From Roseomonas sp. (GTDB lineage Bacteria; Pseudomonadota; Alphaproteobacteria; Acetobacterales; Acetobacteraceae): DNA of 64,000 bases. This document shows, piece after piece, positions 36,271-45,459 of this stretch. The first letter of the stretch is position 1, and each line of letters starts with the position of its first letter. The notes under the pieces were generated by a model. The model was not told where the DNA came from, ran no database searches, and was given only the letters and a program-made list of their open reading frames with translations. Location: NCBI GenBank assembly GCA_020249465.1, contig JADCFP010000005.1, forward strand, positions 1 to 64,000, in the 5' to 3' direction. A program made the translations under genes and the position numbers.

Positions 36271-37296
36271 GTGGATTTGGCGCCGCAGCACATGCCTGGC
36301 GAGGATCGGGGGCGGGGGGAAGATGCCCTGACCGCCTTGACGGCGCTTGTTCAGGCGGATCTGGAAGCCTGCAACCGCCTGATCGTGGAGCGGATGCAAA
36401 GCCCGGTGGCGCTGATCCCGCAATTGGCCGCGCATCTGGTCGCTGCCGGCGGGAAACGGCTACGCCCATTGCTGACTTTGGCGGCGGCGAAGCTTTGCGG
36501 CTACCAGGGCGAAAGGCATGTATCGCTCGCAGCCTGTGTGGAATTCATTCATACTGCGACACTGTTGCATGATGATGTGGTGGATGAAAGCGCGCTCCGG
36601 CGTGGGCAGGCCAGCGCCAATGCGCTGTTTGGCAATAAGGCTTCTGTGCTGGTCGGCGATTTTCTGTTCGCCCGCGCCTTTCAATTGATGGTGGCGGATG
36701 GGTCGCTTGAGGTGTTGCGCATCCTCTCCGCCGCCGCGGCCACGATTGCCGAGGGCGAAGTGCTGCAATTGATGACACAGAATGATACCGCGACCACGGA
36801 AGACCAGTATCTGGCGGTGATTGAAGGCAAGACAGCCGCGCTATTTGCCGCCGCCACCGAAGTGGGCGCGGTGATTGCGGATCGGCCGCGCGCGGAACAG
36901 GCGGCGCTTTGTGATTATGGCGGCGCGCTTGGTATCGCGTTTCAATTGGTGGATGACGCGCTGGATTACGCTGCCGATCAGGAAGCGCTTGGCAAGACAG
37001 TCGGTGATGATTTCCGCGAGGGCAAGATCACCCTGCCGGTATTGCTCGCCTTCGCGCGCGGTAGCGAGGAAGAACGCGGTTTTTGGCGTCGTGTTCTGGA
37101 AGCAGGCGACCAGCAGGACGCTGATCTCGCGACCGCCATGGCGCTGATGACGAAATACGACACGATTGGTGAGACAATCGCCCGCGCGCGGCGTTATGGC
37201 GACAAGGCGATTGCGGCTTTGGATGTTTTCGCTGACACCACCGAACGTCGCGCCATGGTGGAAGTGGTGCGGTTCTGTATTGATCGGGCGCGCTGA
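36271..37296 (+). CDS. ispB: Polyprenyl diphosphate synthase (long-chain, quinone side chain)
   Basis: The enzyme elongates an allylic diphosphate with isopentenyl diphosphate units to make the ubiquinone tail. The 341-residue product has the two aspartate-rich motifs LLHDDVVDE (101-105) and QLVDDALDY (228-232), and GGKRLRPLLTL. Chain length cannot be read reliably; a decaprenyl or octaprenyl product is usual. It starts with GTG 36271 after AGGTGAG; an ATG at 36292 is in frame. A GC-rich hairpin begins at its last codons. Confidence 0.9.
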   Translation: MDLAPQHMPGEDRGRGEDALTALTALVQADLEACNRLIVERMQSPVALIPQLAAHLVAAGGKRLRPLLTLAAAKLCGYQGERHVSLAACVEFIHTATLLHDDVVDESALRRGQASANALFGNKASVLVGDFLFARAFQLMVADGSLEVLRILSAAAATIAEGEVLQLMTQNDTATTEDQYLAVIEGKTAALFAAATEVGAVIADRPRAEQAALCDYGGALGIAFQLVDDALDYAADQEALGKTVGDDFREGKITLPVLLAFARGSEEERGFWRRVLEAGDQQDADLATAMALMTKYDTIGETIARARRYGDKAIAALDVFADTTERRAMVEVVRFCIDRAR

Positions 37297-37313
37297 TTTT
37301 TCCGGGCGCGCCC
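37286..37313 (+). terminator. Hairpin at the end of the polyprenyl synthase gene
   Basis: GGGCGCGC (37286-37293) pairs with GCGCGCCC (37306-37313) across a 12-nt loop containing TTTTT. The stop codon is in the loop. There is no downstream T run, so it is a possible terminator or mRNA-end structure. Confidence 0.4.
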
Positions 37314-37385
37314 CGGTCTGGCTGGTTTTGCCCGGCGTTTATGTGACCCAATAAAGTCTTTGCTGGTTCCCACCCATGCTCCCAC

Positions 37386-38315
37386 TCAACCAGGCCTGAG
37401 GCGCTGATAAATCGGGCGCAGCAGAAAGGGCGTCAGAAAAAGTGGGAATTGCCCAAGCGCGAAGAACAGCAAAATACGCTCATCGGTGGCCGCCGGCAGC
37501 ACCGCCAGAAACAGCGCCATATTGCGATTGCCGCCGAGCAAACCCGCCGTCAGCGCCAGCTTCTTGCCAGTGGGCGCAAAAACCAAGGCGGTTGCGGCAT
37601 TCAGGCCGAAATTCGCAGCGAAGGCCAAAGCCAGACCCCCCATCACCCAGGCAGGGTCTGAGGTGATTTTGGCCAGCATCCCATCCATCACGCCAAAGCC
37701 GAAAATCACGACAAGCCACACCACGGACCCATCCAGGGCGCCGGCATAGCGTTGCAGCCGCGCGGGGCCCAGTAGCCGGCGCAGGGCCACCGCAATCAAC
37801 AAGGGCAGGCCGACCACCAGCATCAGGCGTCCCATCAGTGCCGAAAGTGAAATCGCCAAATCAATGCCCATCAACCCAAGCGCCAGCGGCGGCGCGGTGA
37901 AGGGCACAATCAGCGTGGTGATGATGGCGACCACCAGCGAAATCTCTCCATCCAGCCCCACCATGCGCGCAAATGCGGGGGAAGATGTGGCAGCGCAGCC
38001 CATGGCGCTGATCACCAACCCCGCAACCAAGGGTCCTTCAAAGCCAAAGCCGCGCAGCACCAGGAATAGCAGGATGGGGCAGACCAGCATCATCCAGCCG
38101 ACCAGTAGCGCCACCAGGACGGGCCGGCGCAAATACGCCACCACCTGCGCCAAATCCACGCGCAGCAGCACAATCGTCATCAGAGTGGCGACCGTGAAGG
38201 TCACCACATCACGAAACAGCGCGGCCAAGGGCGGGATGAAAAGCCCCGCGAAAATGCCCAGTGCCAATAGCAGCCCGCCGCGCCGGGCGGACCATTCCAG
38301 GAAATCAAGGGCCAT
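37386..38315 (-). CDS. Bile acid:sodium symporter (BASS)-like membrane transporter
   Basis: The 309-residue protein has nine to ten hydrophobic helices in the paired arrangement of the BASS fold, with short motifs such as SAMGCAATSSPAFARMVGL and GLLGGNRNMALFLAVLP near the two crossing helices. Members take up organic anions with sodium, from bile acids to pantoate and pyruvate; the substrate here is unknown. ATG 38315 is used; a TTG at 38357 would extend a polar N terminus. It is convergent with the polyprenyl synthase and divergent from the desaturase-like gene. Confidence 0.7.
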   Translation of the reverse strand: MALDFLEWSARRGGLLLALGIFAGLFIPPLAALFRDVVTFTVATLMTIVLLRVDLAQVVAYLRRPVLVALLVGWMMLVCPILLFLVLRGFGFEGPLVAGLVISAMGCAATSSPAFARMVGLDGEISLVVAIITTLIVPFTAPPLALGLMGIDLAISLSALMGRLMLVVGLPLLIAVALRRLLGPARLQRYAGALDGSVVWLVVIFGFGVMDGMLAKITSDPAWVMGGLALAFAANFGLNAATALVFAPTGKKLALTAGLLGGNRNMALFLAVLPAATDERILLFFALGQFPLFLTPFLLRPIYQRLRPG

Positions 38316-38410
38316 CAGCTTGCGCGTTTGCGTGTTATCATGCCCCCAGCATTCCAATTAGGGGCGCGCGACACAAGCTATGGTGCAATGTTGGAAGGAG
38401 AATCCCGGCC

Positions 38411-39202
38411 ATGCTGGCCCATGAACCGCTGATCCGGCTGGGCGCCTTTCTGGGTGTGCTCTGTGCCATGCTGGTACTGGAACGCGCCTTTCCGCGCCGA
38501 GGGCAGCGGCTATCCTGGCGGCGCTGGCCGGCGAATTTCGGGCTGGTGGTGATTTCCTCCCTGCTGGTGCGGCTGCTGGCACCCGCCGCGGCAATTGGGG
38601 CGGCGCTTTATGCGGAAAGCCAGGGGATTGGACTGCTGCGTTGGCTGGGGCTGAATGGCTTGTTTGGCGGCGTTCTGGCGGTGCTGTTGCTCGATCTGCT
38701 GATCTATTTTCAGCATCGCGTATTTCATGCCGTGCCGGTGCTATGGCGGCTGCACCGCGTCCATCACGCTGACCCAGAATTGGATGCTTCTTCCGGGCTG
38801 CGCTTCCATCCGCTCGAAATCCTGCTGTCCATGGCGATAAAGATGGCGGCGGTGATCGCGCTTGGCGCACCGCCAGAGGCCGTTTTGGTGTTTGAGGTTT
38901 TGCTGAATGCGACAAGCCTGTTCAACCACGCAAACCTTGCTTTGCCCGCCTGGGTGGATGGCGCGTTGCGCCTGGTGCTGGTGACGCCCGATATGCATCG
39001 TGTGCATCATTCCGAAGTGCGTGAGGAAACCGATAGCGATTTCGGCTTTTGCCTTTCCTGCTGGGACCGGTTGTTCGGTACCTATCGCGCGGAACCCGCT
39101 GCCGGGCAGCTTGGTATGGTGATTGGCGTTGCAGAATTTCGTTCGGATCGAGAACAGCGGCTAGACAGGTTGCTGACGCAGCCCTTGCGGGAAACGCCGT
39201 GA
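38411..39202 (+). CDS. Sterol desaturase/fatty-acid hydroxylase family protein
   Basis: The 263-residue membrane protein has the di-iron histidine clusters of the superfamily: YFQHRVFH, WRLHRVHHAD and DMHRVHHSE, between hydrophobic helices. Bacterial members hydroxylate or desaturate carotenoids, hopanoids, sterols or ceramide-like lipids; the substrate is not evident. ATG 38411 is preceded by AAGGAG. It ends 18 nt before the convergent ribokinase stop. No lipid-biosynthesis neighbours point to a pathway. Confidence 0.88.
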   Translation: MLAHEPLIRLGAFLGVLCAMLVLERAFPRRGQRLSWRRWPANFGLVVISSLLVRLLAPAAAIGAALYAESQGIGLLRWLGLNGLFGGVLAVLLLDLLIYFQHRVFHAVPVLWRLHRVHHADPELDASSGLRFHPLEILLSMAIKMAAVIALGAPPEAVLVFEVLLNATSLFNHANLALPAWVDGALRLVLVTPDMHRVHHSEVREETDSDFGFCLSCWDRLFGTYRAEPAAGQLGMVIGVAEFRSDREQRLDRLLTQPLRETP

Positions 39203-39220
39203 CTTCTTGCGAGGTTTCGA

Positions 39221-40102
39221 TCACCCCTGGGCTAAAATCGCTGCGCGATAGGGCAAGGAAGGCACGGCGCCTTCGAGCGTGCAGGCCAAAGCCCCCGCCG
39301 TCACTGCAAGCCGCAAGGTCTTTTCCGGCGTGAAGCCTTCCGTGCTGAACGCTGCGAAGGCGCCAAGGAAGGCATCACCCGCACCGGTACTATCGGCCAC
39401 CGTGATCCGCGGCGGCGCGGCGTCAATCACAACACCATCCGGGCGCGCCCAAAAAGCACCGATGGCGCCGGCGGTCACGATCACGTCGCGCATTGTCTCG
39501 GCAGCGAGCGCGAGCGCCAGATCAGCGGGTTCGGCCTCGCGCTGCGCCAGAATAGCGGCTTCGGTTTCATTCAGCACCAGCATATCCGTGACTGACAGAA
39601 GCTCTGGCGCAATCGGCGCCGCAGGGGCGACATTCAGGATGCGGCGCGCGCCCGTCAAGCCGCGAAACAGCGCGGTCGTGGCCGCTTGCGGCGTTTCAAG
39701 CTGGGCGAGTGCCACTGCGACATCGGTGGGGGCCGTGAAGCCGGGCGCCAAAGTCAACGCCGCATTGGCACCGGGGAGGATGATGATCTGATTCTCGCCC
39801 GCGGCATCGAGCAGAATAGTGGCGGCACCGGTGGGCGCATTGGCGGTTAGCACAGCACCCGCTTCAATGCCCTCGGCTGCCCAAAGCCTGCGCGCTGCCT
39901 CGCCAGCCGCGTCATCACCAAGGGCTGCGATCAGGCCAACACGCCCGCCCGCGCGTACTGCCGCGACGGCCTGGTTGCTGCCCTTGCCGCCATGAAATTC
40001 CGCCATGCCTAGCGCGGTCAGGGTCTCACCCGGCGCAGGAAAGCGCACGAGCCGCAGCACCGTGTCGCGATTATACGAACCAATAACCAGAATACCGCCC
40101 AT
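39221..40102 (-). CDS. rbsK: Ribokinase (PfkB family sugar kinase)
   Basis: The 293-residue product has both PfkB signatures: the N-terminal glycine-rich EFHGGKGSNQAVAAVRAGG and the C-terminal ADSTGAGDAFLGAFAAF with the catalytic Asp. GSYNRDTVLRL with the early GGxGxN-type substrate loop fits ribokinase best, phosphorylating ribose at O5. No ribose transporter or rbsD is adjacent, so the sugar is inferred from overall similarity. Confidence 0.85.
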   Translation of the reverse strand: MGGILVIGSYNRDTVLRLVRFPAPGETLTALGMAEFHGGKGSNQAVAAVRAGGRVGLIAALGDDAAGEAARRLWAAEGIEAGAVLTANAPTGAATILLDAAGENQIIILPGANAALTLAPGFTAPTDVAVALAQLETPQAATTALFRGLTGARRILNVAPAAPIAPELLSVTDMLVLNETEAAILAQREAEPADLALALAAETMRDVIVTAGAIGAFWARPDGVVIDAAPPRITVADSTGAGDAFLGAFAAFSTEGFTPEKTLRLAVTAGALACTLEGAVPSLPYRAAILAQG

Positions 40103-40147
40103 AAGGGCAAAGCCTGCGGGGCGCGTTAGCCCCGGTCAAGCGCGAAA

Positions 40148-40705
40148 TTACCTGAGGCAGGCCGCCACATGGGGCAGGAAATGCTGCACCGGAGGCGTTT
40201 CAAGCCCCGCCACCTTGGCGCCTTCATCAAAACGCCTGAGCCGCACCGCATCTTCCGCCTGCGGCAGTGCCCGGAAGGCGGCAACTTCCTCGGCCGACAT
40301 AGGCCCGCCTTGCAGCGAAAGGCTGAGCACGGAATCAGGCGAAAGCTTGGCGAAGTAATCCGCTTCCGTCGCGCACAGATAGCGCTTGGCGGCGACATGC
40401 AGCCGCACCGGTTCAGTCACTTCCGGTCCGAACCAGGCTTGCAGCCAGACCTGGCCCAATTCCTCATGCTTGTCATCCACACCATGCGCCGCGGGATTGT
40501 CCCCCAGATCATGCACCATATGGCCAATATCATGCAGAAGCGCAGCGGCGATCAGCGATGAGGAACACCCCTCACGCTCTGCCTGCCAGGCGGCTTGCAG
40601 CGCGTGCTGGCGCTGCGTCACATCATGCAGCCCGTAACGGCCATGGCCCTTGCCATCAATCAGATCGGCCAATTCCTGCAAGCGCGGGTCTTCGGTATTT
40701 GCCAT
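40148..40705 (-). CDS. HD-domain oxygenase-like protein (PhnZ/phosphonate HD family)
   Basis: The 185-residue product has the HD fold with LIAALLHDIGHMVHDLG, DKHEELGQVWLQAWFGPEV, VRLHVAAKRYLCATEADY and QGGPMSAEEVAAF. These long stretches are typical of phosphonate-associated HD proteins related to PhnZ, a mixed-valence di-iron oxygenase that cleaves 1-hydroxy-2-aminoethylphosphonate. Near the N terminus the sequence is YGLHDVTQRQHAL; a glutamate I recall as functionally important in PhnZ close to this tyrosine seems replaced, so the substrate may differ. ATG 40705 has GGGGAGAA upstream. There are no phosphonate genes nearby. Confidence 0.75.
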   Translation of the reverse strand: MANTEDPRLQELADLIDGKGHGRYGLHDVTQRQHALQAAWQAEREGCSSSLIAAALLHDIGHMVHDLGDNPAAHGVDDKHEELGQVWLQAWFGPEVTEPVRLHVAAKRYLCATEADYFAKLSPDSVLSLSLQGGPMSAEEVAAFRALPQAEDAVRLRRFDEGAKVAGLETPPVQHFLPHVAACLR

Positions 40706-40827
40706 GGTGAATTCTCCCCAACGATTCATATTTTCGGTAGCGCTTGATGGGAATTCGGGGAAGCGCCGTCACGGTCGTGTCATCAATTCTTCACGACCAT
40801 GACGGACAAGCAGAAGACTTATCCAGT

Positions 40828-41979
40828 CTACGCCGCCTGATTCAACCCACCCATCGCCATAAGCTGCGACAGGTGATGATCCGCATCACCGAACATGGTG
40901 TCTATGGTGGTGATGCGCTTGAAGTAATGCCCGCCCAGATATTCCATCGTCATGGCAATGCCGCCATGCAATTGGATGGCGCTCTGGCCGAGGAATTTGC
41001 CGGAACGCCCGATCTGCACCTTCACCGCCGACATTTGCCGGCGCCGTTCCACCGCATCGGTCTCGCCAGCCATCATCGCCGCCAGCATGGCCATGGAACG
41101 CGCTTCTTCGAGCGAGACCATCATCTCCGCCGCGCGATGCTGCAGCGATTGAAAGGAACCAATCGGCCGGCCGAATTGCTTGCGCGTCTTCAGGTAATCG
41201 AGCGTCAGCTTATGCAGCGCATCCATCGCACCAACGGCCTCACCTGCCAGGGCAGCCATGGTTTCATCCACCACGCGATCCACAAGCGCAAGACCATTGC
41301 CGGCATCGCCCAGCAGCGCTTCGGCGGGCAGGCTCACGCGATCAAGCGTAATCTCCGCCCCGCGCAGCCCATCCGTCGTCGGATAACCACGCCGAGAGAC
41401 ACCCTTGGCATTCGCCGGCACCAGAAACACGCCAATGCCGGATTTGTCGCGCCGCGTGCCACCGATGCGCGCAGTGACCACGATTTGGTCCGCGACATCG
41501 CCATGCAGCACCACACCCTTACGGCCTTCCAGCACCCAGCCGGCACCATCCTTCTTCGCCGTGGTCGCGACATCATGCAAATCATGGCGCGATTGCGGTT
41601 CAGTATAGCCAAAGGCGAGTTTCAGCTTGCCGGCCGCAATCTCAGGCACCATGGCCGCACGTTGCGCAGCCGATGCGCCGTGGCGAATGAAGCCACCGCC
41701 CATCACGACGGTTGCGAGCCATGGTTCCAGCGTGATCGCGCCGCCCATAGCTTCCGCCATCAGCATCACCTCAACCGGGCCGGCACCAAAGCCGCCATCC
41801 TCTTCCGCAAAAGGAAGACCAAATAGGCCGAGATCAGCATAGGCTTCCCACATTTCCTGCGACCAGCCATTGGCTGATTTCATGAAGCGCTTGCGGTCTT
41901 CAAACTTGTATTTATCGGCCAGCAGCTTGGTCAGGCTGTCCTGCAACAGCCGCTGGTCTTCGGAAAGATCGAAATCCAT
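40828..41979 (-). CDS. Acyl-CoA dehydrogenase, PimD-like small subunit
   Basis: The 383-residue flavoprotein has the acyl-CoA dehydrogenase fold (FDLSEDQRLLQDSLTKLLAD; EEDGGFGAGPVEVMLMAEA; LAFGYTEPQSRHDL; KQFGRPIGSFQSLQHRAAEM). The closest named relatives I recognise are PimD proteins, the small subunit of pimeloyl-CoA dehydrogenase in Rhodopseudomonas. The gene begins 3 nt after the PimC-like gene stop, and both precede no ligase. The pair probably forms a heteromer oxidising a dicarboxyl- or other acyl-CoA; the chain is inferred. Confidence 0.8.
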   Translation of the reverse strand: MDFDLSEDQRLLQDSLTKLLADKYKFEDRKRFMKSANGWSQEMWEAYADLGLFGLPFAEEDGGFGAGPVEVMLMAEAMGGAITLEPWLATVVMGGGFIRHGASAAQRAAMVPEIAAGKLKLAFGYTEPQSRHDLHDVATTAKKDGAGWVLEGRKGVVLHGDVADQIVVTARIGGTRRDKSGIGVFLVPANAKGVSRRGYPTTDGLRGAEITLDRVSLPAEALLGDAGNGLALVDRVVDETMAALAGEAVGAMDALHKLTLDYLKTRKQFGRPIGSFQSLQHRAAEMMVSLEEARSMAMLAAMMAGETDAVERRRQMSAVKVQIGRSGKFLGQSAIQLHGGIAMTMEYLGGHYFKRITTIDTMFGDADHHLSQLMAMGGLNQAA

Positions 41980-41982
41980 GTC

Positions 41983-43191
41983 TCAGAGCCCCAAAAACGC
42001 TTTTGCCATGATGTTCTTTTGGATCTCGGTGGAACCACCATAGATCGTCTGCTTGCGCCAATTGAAATAGGTCGGCTGCGCCAGCGTGGCCCATTCCGGC
42101 GCCAATTCCGGCTCATTCCAGCGATCACCATCAGGATCAGCGCCGACCATGCCGTAGGGGCCCGCGGCCATGACATAAAGATCGCTGATCGCCTGCTGAA
42201 TCTCCGTGCCTCTGATCTTCAGCACTGAAGACGCCGGGTTGGGCTTGCGTTCACTGAGCTGACGGTTCTCATCCGCCAGTACGCGCATGGTGGTCATCTC
42301 CAGCGCCTTCAGCTGCACTTCCACTTCCACCAAACGTTCACGGAAGCGCCCATCTTCAATCATCGGGCGTTCACCACCAGGTGCGTTCTGCGCAATGAGC
42401 TTGAGGCGGCGGATACGATCCTTGGAAGCGCCCACCCGCGCCTGGCCGGTGCGTTCATTGGACAGCAGGAATTTCGCGCAATCCCAGCCGCGATGTTCCG
42501 TGCCGACCAGATTGGCGACCGGCACTTTCACATCATCGAAGAACACCTCATTCACCTCATGCGCACCATCAATGGTGATGATGGGGCGCACGGTGATGCC
42601 GGGCGTTTTCATATCCACAACCAGGAAGGAAATGCCTTCCTGCTGCTTGGCCGCTTCCGGGTTGGTGCGGACCAGCAGGAAAATCCAATCGGCATATTGC
42701 GCCAGCGTCGTCCAGGTCTTTTGCCCATTGACGATGTAGTGATCACCTTCGCGCACCGCGCGCGTTTTCAGCGATGCCAGGTCAGACCCCGCGCCGGGTT
42801 CCGAAAAGCCCTGACAGAACCAAAGATCAAGATTGGCAAGCTTCGGCAGGAAGAACTTCTTTTGTTCTTCAGTACCGAAAGCGATCAGCACCGGGCCCAA
42901 CATATTGCAGTTGAAGCCAAGCGGAATCGGCGCCGGCGTGCCCTGCAATTCTTCCAGCAGGATGAAGCGCTTGATCGCGGACCAATCCTTCTGCCCGCCC
43001 CATTCCGCCGGCCAATGCGGCACGCACCAGCCCTTGGCATTCAGCTTCTTTTGCCAATCCACCTGCATCTGCTTGGTGGGCGTGCGGCCCGCCGCCATGC
43101 GTTCCCGCGTATCGGCGGGCAGGTTGGCATCAATCCAGTCCCGCACTTCCTGACGGAAGGCGCGTTCTTCATCGGTGAAGCGTAGATCCAT
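41983..43191 (-). CDS. Acyl-CoA dehydrogenase, PimC-like large subunit
   Basis: The 402-residue product matches PimC-type acyl-CoA dehydrogenases: DLRFTDEERAFRQEVRDWI, AKGWCVPHWPAEWGG, WCQGFSEPGAGSDLASLKT (FAD and substrate contact), INGQKTWTTLAQYADWIF-like central strand, and KPNPASSVLKIRGTEIQQA. The FAD interface and large central barrel are complete. It is followed after 3 nt by the small subunit and preceded by the bifunctional hydratase/dehydrogenase gene, all on the minus strand, as a beta-oxidation operon. Confidence 0.85.
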   Translation of the reverse strand: MDLRFTDEERAFRQEVRDWIDANLPADTRERMAAGRTPTKQMQVDWQKKLNAKGWCVPHWPAEWGGQKDWSAIKRFILLEELQGTPAPIPLGFNCNMLGPVLIAFGTEEQKKFFLPKLANLDLWFCQGFSEPGAGSDLASLKTRAVREGDHYIVNGQKTWTTLAQYADWIFLLVRTNPEAAKQQEGISFLVVDMKTPGITVRPIITIDGAHEVNEVFFDDVKVPVANLVGTEHRGWDCAKFLLSNERTGQARVGASKDRIRRLKLIAQNAPGGERPMIEDGRFRERLVEVEVQLKALEMTTMRVLADENRQLSERKPNPASSVLKIRGTEIQQAISDLYVMAAGPYGMVGADPDGDRWNEPELAPEWATLAQPTYFNWRKQTIYGGSTEIQKNIMAKAFLGL

Positions 43192-43229
43192 TGTTCTTTC
43201 CCTTTATTCCTGCCTGCCGCGTTGCGGCA

Positions 43230-45314
43230 TCAAACCTTCGATTTTCCCATGCCGGCGAAGCTGCCGTCCTCATCGGCGAGTTTTTCAATCAAAGCCGCCG
43301 GGCGCAGGTTCTTATCCCCCGTCGCCTCAGCGTATTTATTGAGCTTGTCGCGCACGGCCTTGAGGCCAAGCGTATCCGCCCAGAACATCGGCCCGCCACG
43401 CCAGGCCGGCCAGCCGAAGCCATTGGTGAAGATCACATCAATATCAATCGGGCGGGAGGCGATGCCTTCTTCCAGGATACGCGCGCCTTCATTCACCATG
43501 GGCAGCAATAGGCGTTCCAGGATTTCATCCGCTTCAATCTTGCGGCGACGCACCTGCATCTTCTCCGCAACATCCAGGATGATGCGCTCCACTTCCGGGT
43601 CAGGCAGACGGTTGCGCTTTTCGTCATACATATACCAGCCCTTGCTGGTTTTCTGACCGAAACGCCCCGCCGCCACCACGGCATCCGCAATCGGCGCCAC
43701 AGTGCCGCGCGCCTTGCGCACCGCAGCACCAATATCCAGCCCCGCGAGGTCACCGGTGGCGAGCGGACCCATGGCCATGCCATAGCCTTCCATCACGCGG
43801 TCAATATCCTGCGGCAGGCAGCCTTCCAGCAGCAGCTTTTCCACCTGCGGCGTGCGCTTGCCGGTCATGCGATTGCCGACAAAGCCATCGCAATTCCCAA
43901 CCAGCACCGGCAGCTTACCGATCTTCTTGCCGAATTCGGTTGCGGTGGCGATGGCCACCGGATTGGTCTTCGACCCGCGCACATTCTCCAGCAGGCGCAT
44001 CACATTGGCCGGGCTGAAGAAATGCATCCCCATCACCCATTCCGGCCGGGATGTCGCGCTCGCGATCTGGTCAATATCAAGCGTGGAGGTATTGGAAGCC
44101 AGCACAATCCCAGGCCGCGCCGCCTTATCCAAGCGGGCGAAGACCTGCTTCTTCACCTCCATATTCTCGAAGACTGCTTCGATCACCAGATCGGCTTCGC
44201 CCACGGCCTTGTCGAAATCCGTCGAGCCGGTCAGCAGCGCGCGGCGCTTTTCATATTCGGCCTGAGACAAACGCCCGGAAGCGACCGTACGCTGCCAATT
44301 CGCTTCACAACGCTGCAAACCTTTCGCCAGCGCGTCTTCCGTCATTTCCACAATCGTCACGGGCACGCCGAAATTCGCGGCACTCATGGCAATGCCGCCA
44401 CCCATGGTGCCGCCACCAATGACGACAAGCTTGCCCACCGGCAGCACTTCAGTAGCGGCAGGCAGGCCGGGCACGCGCTGGGCTTCGCGTTCACCAAAGA
44501 AGATATGGCGAAGCGCCTTGGATTGCTCGCCCGCCACCAGACTTGCGAATAAATCCCGTTCCTTTTGTAAGCCTTCGTCAAACGGCAGCGTGAAGGAAGC
44601 GCGCACAGCCTCCACGCAGCCCTTCGGGCTTTCCTGACCGCGCGCGCGCTTCAGCAAAGCGCCCGCAGTTGCGTCAAACGCCGCCACATCCTGGCCCGCG
44701 ATTTTGTCCGAGCGGTTCCGCGCCAAGGTGAAAGTCTTGCCGAGATTGGCGCGCGCAAAGGCAATGGCGCCGGCTTCCAGATCGCCATCAATCACAGCAT
44801 CGATGAAGCCAAGCTTATGCGCCTCAGTCGCCTTGATCGGATCGCCGGAGACGATGATTTTCAGCGCCGCTTCCGGGCCAATCAGGCGCGGCAGGCGCTG
44901 CGTGCCGCCCGCGCCCGGCACAAAGCCGCGCTTCACTTCCGGCAGGCCCAGATTCGCATCCGCCACCGCCACGCGCGCATGGCAGGCCAAAGCCACTTCC
45001 AAACCGCCGCCGAGCGCCGAGCCATGAATGGCGGCCACGGTAATGCCGGGGAAACTTTCAAACTGGTCAAACACTTCGGTCAGCGAGGGTGGCACGCGCG
45101 GTTTGCCGAATTCGGTCATCTCGGCGCCCGCACAGAACATGCGCCCGGTGCCGATAATCACCACTGCCTTGGCGCCGGCGGCGCGCGCGGCCTTCATGCC
45201 ATCATAAAGCCCGGCGCGGATTTCGGTGCGCAGCGTATTCACCGGCGGGTTGGCCAGGCGCAGCACATGCACCTCCCCCATCGCCACATGCTGCACGAAT
45301 TGATTCTCAGCCAA
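43230..45314 (-). CDS. Enoyl-CoA hydratase/3-hydroxyacyl-CoA dehydrogenase (FadB/PimF-like)
   Basis: The 694-residue fusion has an N-terminal crotonase domain (about 1-190: IHGSALGGGLEVALACHARVA, LGLPEVKRGFVPGAGGTQRL) and a C-terminal 3-hydroxyacyl-CoA dehydrogenase (VVIGGGTMGGGIAMSAANFG NAD-binding start; MGMHFFSPANVM; VGNCDGFVGNRM). It carries out the second and third steps of beta-oxidation. The start is TTG 45314, supported by GGGAGAG upstream. It heads the operon with PimC- and PimD-like dehydrogenases; no thiolase is present in the window, so the last step is elsewhere. Confidence 0.92.
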   Translation of the reverse strand: MAENQFVQHVAMGEVHVLRLANPPVNTLRTEIRAGLYDGMKAARAAGAKAVVIIGTGRMFCAGAEMTEFGKPRVPPSLTEVFDQFESFPGITVAAIHGSALGGGLEVALACHARVAVADANLGLPEVKRGFVPGAGGTQRLPRLIGPEAALKIIVSGDPIKATEAHKLGFIDAVIDGDLEAGAIAFARANLGKTFTLARNRSDKIAGQDVAAFDATAGALLKRARGQESPKGCVEAVRASFTLPFDEGLQKERDLFASLVAGEQSKALRHIFFGEREAQRVPGLPAATEVLPVGKLVVIGGGTMGGGIAMSAANFGVPVTIVEMTEDALAKGLQRCEANWQRTVASGRLSQAEYEKRRALLTGSTDFDKAVGEADLVIEAVFENMEVKKQVFARLDKAARPGIVLASNTSTLDIDQIASATSRPEWVMGMHFFSPANVMRLLENVRGSKTNPVAIATATEFGKKIGKLPVLVGNCDGFVGNRMTGKRTPQVEKLLLEGCLPQDIDRVMEGYGMAMGPLATGDLAGLDIGAAVRKARGTVAPIADAVVAAGRFGQKTSKGWYMYDEKRNRLPDPEVERIILDVAEKMQVRRRKIEADEILERLLLPMVNEGARILEEGIASRPIDIDVIFTNGFGWPAWRGGPMFWADTLGLKAVRDKLNKYAEATGDKNLRPAALIEKLADEDGSFAGMGKSKV

Positions 45315-45459
45315 AGCGTCTCTCCCTCATCCAGGCGGGGTCTGACGACCCCTTTACCCACTACTCTCCGGCACTCTGCGCCTAAGGGCAAGCACCCGGT
45401 TGCGGGAAAGCGCCGGCCATGCTGCGCTGCCCGCGAACGGGCTAACAGGAGGAAGTGCG

